Assembly: GCA_036010965.1 (NCBI GenBank)
Contig: DASCMO010000114.1
Span: 1 to 64,000, forward strand
Length of the DNA stretch: 64,000 nt
Reading direction: 5' to 3'
Source: GCA-2686265 sp036010965
GTDB lineage: Bacteria; Planctomycetota; UBA1135; GCA-002686595
Position numbers and translations under genes: made by a program. This document shows positions 1 to 6,648 of this stretch, in pieces. The notes under the pieces are model-generated. The model ran no database searches. It was given only the letters and a program-made list of their open reading frames with translations, and was not told the DNA's origin. Every line of letters starts with the position of its first letter. Position 1 is the first letter of the stretch.

Positions 1-115
1 AATACATCTAACAGATTTTCCCTGGCAGCTTTTTTTTGAATTCCTGTTACAGTTTAAAGTTTTAACCTCCTCATCAACGGCAAAAATTATATTTGAAATT
101 TTTATGTCCTTGGGG
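1..115. other. A+T-rich segment at the window edge
   Basis: This stretch is dominated by A and T (runs of T near position 31, and around 85-105), in sharp contrast to the very G+C-rich remainder. The last codons of the glycine-rich lipoprotein gene lie in it. It holds no other gene that I can see. It may be foreign DNA or an assembly junction reached through the adjacent low-complexity repeat. Confidence 0.6.
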
Positions 116-418
116 GTTTGGTGCAGCGCCAGGGGCGCCACCGCCTTCATCACCGCCTTCACCGCCACCTTCACCGCCACCTTCACCGCCACCTTCGCCG
201 CCACCTTCGCCGCCACCTTCGCCGCCACCTTCGCCGCCACCTTCGCCGCCACCTTCACCGCCACCTTCGCCGCCACCTCCGCCGCCACCTCCGCCGCCAC
301 CTTCGCCGGCACCATCACCGCCACCTTCAGCTCCGGCTCCGGTGGCGCCTCCGCTCGAGCAGGCCGCCAGGATGGCGAGAGAGAAGCACGCGATGATCGA
401 GAGTGTCTTGCTGTTCAT
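74..418 (-). CDS. glycine-rich repeat lipoprotein
   Basis: A 114-residue protein. Residues 1-20 form a lipoprotein signal peptide (MNSKTLSIIACFSLAILAAC) whose lipobox LAAC puts the lipidated cysteine at 20. Almost all the rest is a G-G-G-E four-residue repeat, with GAGAEGGGD variants near the start, ending in a short tail of quite different composition. I start at the ATG at 418 rather than further upstream because the signal peptide begins there and GGAAGA lies 3-8 nt ahead of it. It is presumably an exported, lipid-anchored, disordered acidic protein of unknown role. The C-terminal tail is encoded by A+T-rich DNA, so the true 3' end may differ. Confidence 0.55.
   Translation of the reverse strand: MNSKTLSIIACFSLAILAACSSGGATGAGAEGGGDGAGEGGGGGGGGGGGEGGGEGGGEGGGEGGGEGGGEGGGEGGGEGGGEGGGEGGDEGGGAPGAAPNPQGHKNFKYNFCR
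139..333. repeat. 12-bp tandem repeat encoding GGGE units
   Basis: On the plus strand the unit is CCTTCGCCGCCA, with TTCACC and TCCGCC variants, in about 15 imperfect copies. Read on the minus strand it gives the Gly-Gly-Gly-Glu repeats of the lipoprotein. Such arrays vary in copy number and are prone to assembly error. Confidence 0.85.
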
Positions 419-800
419 GGTCTTCCGTGGCTGCACGCCCCCCCTCGGAGGCTCGGTCCACCGCCCTGCCCAGGCGGTCTCGTTAGTGGGCCGCGCTCGC
501 GGCTCTCCTCTCCCCCCACATACCGGCGGCGATCCACCGGCTCCGTCAGAGGTTCGGCCGCCGCCAGTGTCGGACTTGAGGCCATGCGGCGACGTTGCGC
601 GCGGCCTGCGGCCTTGGGGCGAGAGGTGGTAGGGCCGGCCCCCGGTCTTCGGGCCTCGCGCTCGCTGCCCAGGCGCGTCTCCACCCTGCTCCGCTGGGTC
701 CGCGACGCGGGGTGGGGATCTCCCCGACGCTGCCTCAGCTCTCCAGCGCCGCCCCTGCCAGAATGTACGGCCGCCTCCCATGGGCGCGTAGAATCAGGTC
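419..800. other. divergent intergenic region
   Basis: About 380 bases lie between the minus-strand lipoprotein and the plus-strand SGNH/sulfatase gene. Overlapping frames here are arginine/proline-rich and look non-coding. The region should contain promoters in both directions; the only clear one is the TAGAAT just before the start at 801. Confidence 0.5.
789..794 (+). promoter_or_regulatory. -10-like hexamer TAGAAT (leaderless candidate)
   Basis: TAGAAT ends 6 nt before the ATG at 801 and no ribosome binding site precedes that ATG, so transcription would start at or next to the start codon. Confidence 0.4.
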
Positions 801-2831
801 ATGTGCCTCCCCCTCTCCCTGCTGGCGCCGCTTCTGCTGGGTGGTGCCGCCATCGCGCAGGAGGTCGAGCAGCCGCGCGTCCTGCTCATCGGGGACTCGA
901 TCTCCATCGGCTACACCCCGCTGGTGCAGGGCATGCTCGCGGAGGAGGCCGATGTGCGCCGCATCCCGGGCAATGCCGAGCACACGGCGACCGGCCTGCG
1001 CAAGCTGGACGATTGGCTCGGTGAGGAGCCCTGGGACGTCATCCACTTCAACTGGGGGCTGTGGGACCTCTGCTGGCGTGGCGCGGACGGGCGCCGCAAG
1101 GATCGCAAGGGGGGCACCGTCACTCACACGCCCGAACAGTACGAGCACAACCTCGAGCTGCTCGTAGAACGCCTCTCGCGCACCGGCGCGCGGCTGATCT
1201 GGGCCAGCACGACCCCCGTCCCGCCCGGCGAGCCGGGACGCTTCGAGGGCGACGCCGTCCGCTACAACGCCGTGGCGGCGCGCGTGATGGCGCGCCACGG
1301 TGTGGTCGTCGACGACCTGCACGCCGTCGTTGCGGGTCGGATGGAGGAGCTGGCCGTGCGCCCCGGGAACGTCCACTTCACTCCAGAGGGCTCGCGCGAG
1401 CTCGCGGCGCGCGTCGCTACCTCGATTCGCCGCGCCCTGGGCCTGCGCGCGCCAAACGTCGTCCTGGTCCTGGTCGACGACCTGGGCTGGTCAGACCTCG
1501 GATGTTCGGGCAGCGATCTGTACCGGACGCCGAGGATCGACCGCCTGGCCGCGGAGGGTGTGCGCTTCACGCGCGCCTACGCCGCCTGCGCCGTCTGCTC
1601 GCCGACGCGCGCGGCGCTCTTGACCGGACGCTACCCCGCGCGCGTGGGCGTCACCGACTGGATCCACGAATCAGGGCCCGAGGCACTCGAATCCCTGGCG
1701 GCGGGCGAGCACATCGGCGGTTTCGATCGCCCGCGCAACCGCCCACTCCTCACCCCGCGCAACCGCGCCTGGCTCGAGCTCGAGGAGGTCACGATCGCCG
1801 AGCTCCTGCGCCCGCGCGGCTACGCGACCGCGCACGTGGGCAAGTGGCATCTGGGTGGGGCGGGGCACGAACCGACCGATCAGGGCTTTGACCTGAACAT
1901 CGGCGGTGGCTCGCCCGGCCACCCTCCCAGCTACTTCGACCCCTACGGGAACGAGCGCCGCTCGGGAATCCCGCACCTCATGCCACGCCGAGAAGGTGAG
2001 TACCTGACCGATCGCGAGGCGGACGAGGCCGTGGCCTTCATCGACGCGAACCACGATCGCCCGTTCTTTCTGTACCTGGCTCACCACGCCGTCCATTCGC
2101 CGATCCAGGCGCGAGCGGACCTGCGGGAGGCCTGCGCGGTGCGCCTGACCGACGGCGTCGAACGGCGCCACGATCACCCGGCCTACGCCGCGATGGTCGA
2201 GAGCGTCGATCAGGCCTTGGGGCGCGTGCTCGACACCCTCGAAGCCCACGGCCTGGCGGAGGAGACCATGGTCGTGTTCACCTCCGACAACGGCGGCGCG
2301 GTGCACTTTCGCGCCACGAACAACGCGCCCCTGCGCGCGGGCAAGGGCTACCCCTACGAGGGCGGCCTGCGCGTGCCTCTGATTGTGCGCTTGCCCGCGG
2401 GCGAACATCGCGGCGTGCAATGCGACGAGGCGGTGATGAGCATCGATCTCCTGCCGACCATCGCCGAGGTCTGCGGGGTCGGCCTGCCCACCGGGCGCGT
2501 GATCGACGGTGAGAGTCTGCTCCCGCTCCTGGCCGGAGCGGACGACCTGGGCCGCGAGGAGCTCGTGTGGCACTTCCCGCACTACTGGTGGGGAACGCGC
2601 ATCAAACCCTACAGCGTCCTGCGCCAGGGGCACTGGAAGCTCATCCGCCATCACGCCGACGGCCGCCGCGAGCTCTTCGACCTGGCCGCGGACCCCGACG
2701 AAACTCGAGACCTGGCGTCGGAGCGTTCCGGACTGGCCGAGCGCCTCGACGAGCGCCTGGGCGTGCTCCTGGCGGAGCAGGGTGCGCTCATGCCCGCCCC
2801 GAATCCCGAGTCCGAGGCACGGGAACGGTGA
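801..2831 (+). CDS. SGNH hydrolase-sulfatase fusion protein, exported
   Basis: A 676-residue exported enzyme with a signal peptide at 1-20. Residues 25-215 are an SGNH/GDSL-type hydrolase domain: block I is GDS with the nucleophile Ser33, a HFNWGLWD block lies near 82-89, and the C-terminal His192 is in NVHFTPEG. The Asp normally three residues before that His is Gly189. Residues 218-660 are a type I sulfatase: DDLGWSD (metal ligands), CSPTR at 266-270 whose Cys266 should be converted to formylglycine, GKWHLG at 347-352 and a later SDNGG motif. The likely role is removal of sulfate and possibly acyl groups from an extracellular polysaccharide; the substrate is unknown. The start is supported by the signal peptide and the adjacent TAGAAT. 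Confidence 0.85.
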   Translation: MCLPLSLLAPLLLGGAAIAQEVEQPRVLLIGDSISIGYTPLVQGMLAEEADVRRIPGNAEHTATGLRKLDDWLGEEPWDVIHFNWGLWDLCWRGADGRRKDRKGGTVTHTPEQYEHNLELLVERLSRTGARLIWASTTPVPPGEPGRFEGDAVRYNAVAARVMARHGVVVDDLHAVVAGRMEELAVRPGNVHFTPEGSRELAARVATSIRRALGLRAPNVVLVLVDDLGWSDLGCSGSDLYRTPRIDRLAAEGVRFTRAYAACAVCSPTRAALLTGRYPARVGVTDWIHESGPEALESLAAGEHIGGFDRPRNRPLLTPRNRAWLELEEVTIAELLRPRGYATAHVGKWHLGGAGHEPTDQGFDLNIGGGSPGHPPSYFDPYGNERRSGIPHLMPRREGEYLTDREADEAVAFIDANHDRPFFLYLAHHAVHSPIQARADLREACAVRLTDGVERRHDHPAYAAMVESVDQALGRVLDTLEAHGLAEETMVVFTSDNGGAVHFRATNNAPLRAGKGYPYEGGLRVPLIVRLPAGEHRGVQCDEAVMSIDLLPTIAEVCGVGLPTGRVIDGESLLPLLAGADDLGREELVWHFPHYWWGTRIKPYSVLRQGHWKLIRHHADGRRELFDLAADPDETRDLASERSGLAERLDERLGVLLAEQGALMPAPNPESEARER

Positions 2832-2833
2832 GG

Positions 2834-2839
2834 TAGGAT
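2834..2839 (+). promoter_or_regulatory. -10-like hexamer TAGGAT (leaderless candidate)
   Basis: TAGGAT ends 6 nt before the GTG at 2846. It lies in the 14-base gap after the sulfatase gene, so the peptidase gene may have its own leaderless promoter. Confidence 0.4.
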
Positions 2840-2845
2840 TCCGCC

Positions 2846-3481
2846 GTGGTGTTCGCACGCATTCTCGTGACCGGCTTCGGCCCCTTCCTGGAGGTGGAGG
2901 AGAATCCCAGTGGAGAGCTGGCCCTGGCCCTGGCAGCGGCGCCGCCCCAGGAGGTCGATGTGGCCGGTTGCGTGCTGCCGGTCTCCTTCGAGGGCGCTCC
3001 CGCTTCCCTCACAGGTGCCCTCGACGCCATGGACTCCCGTCCCGACGGCCTGTTGGCCATGGGCGTCCATGACGGCGCTGGATTTCGCCTCGAGCGCCGG
3101 GCGCGGGCCGTGTGCGCCTCGCTCAAGCTCGACATCGAGGGTCGGCCGGGTGCGGAGTGCGAGCCGCTCCCTGGCGGGGACCTCGAGTGCGAGCTGGACC
3201 TGGAGGCCTTGCGCTCGACCCTGCTGGAGGCGGGTGCCTCGGACGCCTGGATCTCGGAGGACGCTGGCGGATACGTTTGCGAGCGCACCTATCACGCCCT
3301 CCTCGGCCACGGGCGCCGCCTGGGTGTTCCCGGCCTCTTCCTGCACGTTCCCCCGGTTGATGTGCTCTCGGTCGACGAGCAGCTGCCCATCGTCCGGGCT
3401 CTCGTGGCGCGTGTCGCCGCTTCCCTTTCGAAGGGCTCCGGAGCGCATCCGGGGCCATCCCCCCTCTCCGAGGAGTGTTGA
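2846..3481 (+). CDS. pcp: pyroglutamyl-peptidase I (peptidase family C15)
   Basis: A 211-residue cytoplasmic cysteine peptidase that removes N-terminal pyroglutamate from peptides. The N terminus, ILVTGFGPFLEVEENPS, is the family signature. The catalytic set can be placed: Glu83 in GFRLERRAR, Cys145 in DAGGYVCERTYH, which matches the family's DAGxYLCN block, and His167 in LFLHVPPV. The length is normal for the family. The start is GTG at 2846, six bases after a TAGGAT hexamer and without a ribosome binding site. It lies 14 nt after the sulfatase gene and 4 nt before the ArsC-like selenoprotein, so the latter is probably cotranscribed. The last 20 residues are low in complexity and extend past the family core. 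Confidence 0.9.
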   Translation: MVFARILVTGFGPFLEVEENPSGELALALAAAPPQEVDVAGCVLPVSFEGAPASLTGALDAMDSRPDGLLAMGVHDGAGFRLERRARAVCASLKLDIEGRPGAECEPLPGGDLECELDLEALRSTLLEAGASDAWISEDAGGYVCERTYHALLGHGRRLGVPGLFLHVPPVDVLSVDEQLPIVRALVARVAASLSKGSGAHPGPSPLSEEC

Positions 3482-3485
3482 ACCG

Positions 3486-3836
3486 ATGGCCAGACGCATC
3501 GACTGGTACTACCGCCGCAAGAGCTGAACGAGTTGTGGACGAGCCGACGACTGGTTGGAGGGTCGGCCGATCACCATCCGTGAGGTGGTGGATGCACGGG
3601 TGAGGCGATTCGGGAGTTCGGATCTGGAGGGGCTCTTCGAAGGCGCGCGGCGCATCGTCGCCCTGCGCGGCAAGAAGGTGGTGGATCTCGACATGAAGAA
3701 CGGTGCTCCCGATCGCGAAGCTCTTGAGAAGGCCGTGCTTGGACCCAGCGGCAACCTACGGGCCCCCGCTCTGCGGCTGGGGAAGACCTGGGTGGTCGGC
3801 TTCGGAGCTGAGACCTTTGAGGAGTTGCTCTCCTGA
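3486..3836 (+). CDS. ArsC/Spx-like selenoprotein (in-frame TGA at 3525 read as Sec)
   Basis: Read through TGA 3525-3527, this is one 116-residue ORF. It begins ATG at 3486, 4 nt after the pcp stop, with GAGGAG 10 nt upstream. The residues before the TGA (MARRIDWYYRRKS) and those after it (TSCGRADDWLE) join to give U14-x-x-C17, at the place of the CxxC motif at the N terminus of ArsC/Spx thioredoxin-fold proteins. The rest, with GKKVVDLDMKNG, LGPSGNLRAPALRLGKTWVVGF, is the conserved planctomycete ArsC-family type (resistance-unrelated arsenate reductase homologues). A hairpin suited to a bacterial SECIS follows the TGA. It probably acts as a thiol/selenol oxidoreductase; arsenate reduction is not shown. 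The stop of the ORF meets the next gene. If TGA is a real stop, only the part from a TTG at 3555 would be translated, without the redox motif. Confidence 0.82.
3540..3569 (+). promoter_or_regulatory. candidate bacterial SECIS of the ArsC-like selenoprotein
   Basis: Stem GCCGAC (3543-3548) pairs fully with GTCGGC (3562-3567) and extends by 2 bp (3540-3541 with 3568-3569) past a bulged A. Inside it, CT/AG closes the apical loop GGTTGG at 3553-3558, 25 nt after the TGA. It contains the GGU expected in the SelB-binding loop. The helix is weaker than that of the SelW gene. Confidence 0.6.
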
Positions 3837-3868
3837 ACCCCGCGATCGTCTCGCGCGCGGGGGCCGCC

Positions 3869-4828
3869 GTGCTCGCCTGCGCTTCCTGCGCGGCGTCGCC
3901 GGAGTGGAGCGCGCCCGCGGACCCTCGGGCTCCCGCGGCGGTGCAGGCCACCGTGCGTCGGGCGAGCGTCGAGATCCTGATCGACGGTCACCTGGAGGGA
4001 ACGGGCTGGATCGCCGACGGTGCGGGGTGGGTCGTGACGGCCGCCCACGCGGTCGCGGGTTGGCGCGGGGGCATCGAGGTGGTCTCGGAGGACCTCGGCC
4101 GCCACGCGGCCGAGGTTGTGGCTCTCGATCTCGGCCACGACCTGGCCCTAATGCGCATCGTCGCCGGAGCTCGTCCCTGGCCGGTGCTGGCCCTCGCCCC
4201 CCGGCCGGCCGTTGCGGGAGAGGAGCTGTCCCTCTTCGGCACGGCGCTCTTCCGCCACGGTCTGCGGATCGGCGGGCGCGTCGCGCACGCGGAGGCGACC
4301 TTCGAGCCTCTCTCCTCGACGCGCGACTACGCGCGGGTGTTCGTGGTCGCCGCCGCCGTTCCCCCGGGCCTCTCCGGTGGGGCCTGGGTCGACCGCGAGG
4401 GGCGCGTCGTCGGCTGTCAGTCGGGAGTCGTCACCCACGCCGGCCTCCCCGTGGGGCTCGCCCTGGCGGCGCCCCTCGATGCCGTGCGGCGCCTGCTCTC
4501 CGAGCGCGCCGACGTACCGACCGCCTCTCTGGGTTGCGGCCTCGAGGAGCTCCCCTCCCAGCCCTCCGGTTTCATCGCGCGTCTGCCGGCGGGCACCGAG
4601 GGCGTCGTGTGCGTGCCCGTGCACGCTGACGGTCCGGCGTGCGCCGCCGGGTTGACCGGGGAGACGGTCGTGATAGCGGTCGAGGGCGTCGCGGTCAGGC
4701 GTCGCGAGGACCTGCTGTCGGCCGTGCGTGCCCGTGATCCGGGTGAGGTCGTGACCCTGACCGTGCTCTCACCCCAGGCGCCCGAACCGCGCACCGTCCA
4801 GGTCCGCCTGGCGCGGGTCGGGGGCTGA
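3869..4828 (+). CDS. trypsin-like serine protease with PDZ domain (HtrA-type)
   Basis: A 319-residue protease in this model. The catalytic triad is His60 (VVTAAHAV), Asp91 (HDLALMRI) and Ser169 (PPGLSGGAW, the GxSGG motif). Residues ~225-315 form a C-terminal PDZ domain, as in DegP/HtrA quality-control proteases. The start is uncertain. The GTG at 3869 leaves only VLAC ahead of the protease domain. The frame is open further up to a CTG at 3833 that overlaps the selenoprotein's TGA (CTGA); from there a short hydrophobic stretch ends in VLAC, a possible lipobox. A lipid-anchored periplasmic protease starting at CTG 3833 is therefore plausible. It is cotranscribed with the selenoprotein. Confidence 0.8.
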   Translation: MLACASCAASPEWSAPADPRAPAAVQATVRRASVEILIDGHLEGTGWIADGAGWVVTAAHAVAGWRGGIEVVSEDLGRHAAEVVALDLGHDLALMRIVAGARPWPVLALAPRPAVAGEELSLFGTALFRHGLRIGGRVAHAEATFEPLSSTRDYARVFVVAAAVPPGLSGGAWVDREGRVVGCQSGVVTHAGLPVGLALAAPLDAVRRLLSERADVPTASLGCGLEELPSQPSGFIARLPAGTEGVVCVPVHADGPACAAGLTGETVVIAVEGVAVRRREDLLSAVRARDPGEVVTLTVLSPQAPEPRTVQVRLARVGG

Positions 4829-4843
4829 TTCTCGGAGTTCCGC

Positions 4844-6085
4844 ATGTCTTCCGCGCGCAGTGTGGAGCGGACCGCGGACGCCCTGGTCATCGGGGGCGGA
4901 GTCCTGGGCTGTTCGATCGCCTGGAACCTGGCGCGTCTGGGGGCTGGGCGCGTCGTGCTCTGCGAGCGCCTTGAGCTGGGTGCGGCGACCACCTCGCGCG
5001 CCGCCGCGCTGTTGAGCGGTGTGCGCTCGGAACCGGCCCAGACGGCGCTCTCCATGGAGACGCGCCGTGCGATCGCCGAGCTGGAGGAGGAGCTGGGCGA
5101 TGACCTGGGCTTGCACGAGGTCGGGAGCGTGCACATGGCGGCCTCGGAGGTCAGCGAGCAGAGCCTGCTCGAGTTCGCCCGGCGTGCCCAGGCCTGCGGC
5201 GAACCGTTCGAGTGGCTCGAAGCGGGCGAAGCGGCGGCCCGTGTCCCCTGGTTGCGGACGGATGAGGCGCGGCGCATCGCCTTCGTACCGCGTGATGGCT
5301 ACATCGACCCCTACCTCCTGGCCCATGCCTACGCGCGCGCCGCCCGCGCCCGTGGCGTCGAGTTGCGAACGGGCGTCGAGGTGCAGGAAGTGTTGTCGGC
5401 GAACGGTCGCATCAGCGGTGCGACGACTTCCGAGGGCCATCTATCGGTCCCGCTGGTGATCGACGCCGCCGGCCCCTGGGCGGGCCTGCTCGCCGCCCGT
5501 TCGGGGGCTCACTTACCCATGGCTCCCGTGCGCAGTCACTACTGGATCACCGCTCCCGGCCCTGACTTTCCCGCCGACTCTCCCGTGGTCATCCTGCCGG
5601 ACGCGGCCGCCTACGCGCGCCCGGAGGTGGGTGGGCTCCTGTTCGGGTTGAGGGAGGAGCGTTCCCTGACCCGCGACCCGCGCCGCTTGCCCGCGGACCT
5701 GGCTGAGTTCTCTTTCGACGAGGACCCCGGGGGGTGGGAGGTGCTCACGGAGTGCGGCCCCGCCCTGGCGCGGTTCTTCCCTGCGCTCGATGACCTGCCC
5801 CTGGCGCACTACGTCAGCGGCCCCTCCACCTACACGCCCGACGGCCGCCACGTCCTCGGTCGCCTGCCGGCCCTGGAGGGTTTCTGGGTCGCGGCGGGTT
5901 GTTGTGGCGCGGGGATCGCGATCTCCGGTGGTGTGGGGCGCGCGATCGCCTCGGGAGCCCTCGGTCTCGATTCTCCCTTGGACCTCGAGCCCTTCCGTCC
6001 GGACCGTTTCGGCCCCATCGATGCCTTCGAGGCTCCCTGGCTCGCCCGTTGCGCCTCCGGTCGCTCCCGCAAGCGCTCGGGCTGA
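4844..6085 (+). CDS. FAD-dependent oxidoreductase, DAO family
   Basis: A 413-residue flavoenzyme of the D-amino-acid oxidase/sarcosine-glycine oxidase family. The Rossmann motif GGGVLGCSIAWNLARLG at ~19-35 binds FAD and a glutamate of LCERLE should bind its ribose. Near the C terminus, TYTPDGRHVLGRLPALEGFWVAAGCCGAGI is the family's second FAD-contacting block. It should oxidise a secondary or N-methyl amino acid; the substrate cannot be told from sequence. The ATG at 4844 has GGAG 6 nt upstream. It is 15 nt after the protease gene and converges with the DUF309 gene, with only 44 bases between the stops. Confidence 0.83.
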   Translation: MSSARSVERTADALVIGGGVLGCSIAWNLARLGAGRVVLCERLELGAATTSRAAALLSGVRSEPAQTALSMETRRAIAELEEELGDDLGLHEVGSVHMAASEVSEQSLLEFARRAQACGEPFEWLEAGEAAARVPWLRTDEARRIAFVPRDGYIDPYLLAHAYARAARARGVELRTGVEVQEVLSANGRISGATTSEGHLSVPLVIDAAGPWAGLLAARSGAHLPMAPVRSHYWITAPGPDFPADSPVVILPDAAAYARPEVGGLLFGLREERSLTRDPRRLPADLAEFSFDEDPGGWEVLTECGPALARFFPALDDLPLAHYVSGPSTYTPDGRHVLGRLPALEGFWVAAGCCGAGIAISGGVGRAIASGALGLDSPLDLEPFRPDRFGPIDAFEAPWLARCASGRSRKRSG

Positions 6086-6129
6086 CCTCCATCTGCCCTG
6101 GAGTGCCGGGCTCGCGCGGAGGGGGCGCT

Positions 6130-6648
6130 TCAGTCGGCGAGCACGATCCGCGGACGCGCATCGACGTCCGCGGCTTCGTCGTCGGCGAAGGAGCGGAAGG
6201 CGCTGGTGAACTCGTCGACGGCGAGACCCATGAAGCGCGGGCCGGCTAGCCGGGCGACGAGGTCGAGCTTCTCCACACCCATCGCCGAGAGGCGCTGTAG
6301 GCCGCGGTGTTGCTCCATCGTGAGCTTGAGGGCGGCAGCGGTGCACTGGATCAGGCCCTGGAGGAAGCCCGCCTGGAGCTCGTCGGCCCGCGCGCTGTGC
6401 CAGATTCCCTCCCAGGCCTCGTGGGCCTCCCACAGGTAGCCGTGGTTGTAGAGATCGACCCCGAAGAGGTAGTCGGAGTTCTCACACCAACGCTCGGCTT
6501 CGAAGTACGCGGCGGGCTCCTCGGGCTCGTGCCCGTGCGAGTGGCCGGCGGGATCCTGGGTCGGATGGGGATTGTGGCCCGGGACGTAGGCGTAAGACGG
6601 GAACTCGCGCTCGGATGCGTAGCGCGGCGGAGAGGGATGATCGGTCAC
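6130..6648 (-). CDS. DUF309 domain protein (first copy)
   Basis: A 172-residue soluble protein. After a His/Pro-rich N-terminal ~60 residues, the helical DUF309 core follows: DLYNHGYLWEAHEAWEGIWH and ELQAGFLQGLIQCTAAALK, the family's EAHE/W and GLIQ blocks. The biochemical role of DUF309 is unknown; I do not propose one. I choose the GTG at 6648 because it overlaps the stop of the upstream gene as GTGA (6645-6648), which indicates translational coupling. A second DUF309 protein lies at 52590-53024. Confidence 0.75.
   Translation of the reverse strand: MTDHPSPPRYASEREFPSYAYVPGHNPHPTQDPAGHSHGHEPEEPAAYFEAERWCENSDYLFGVDLYNHGYLWEAHEAWEGIWHSARADELQAGFLQGLIQCTAAALKLTMEQHRGLQRLSAMGVEKLDLVARLAGPRFMGLAVDEFTSAFRSFADDEAADVDARPRIVLAD

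Noticed and set aside
93..1024. Long plus-strand reading frames across the glycine repeat (Pro-Ser-Pro, Ala-Thr-Phe or His-Arg-Leu repeats)
   Set aside because: All three are readings of the same 12-bp repeat on the other strand. The minus-strand frame has a real lipoprotein signal and a ribosome binding site.
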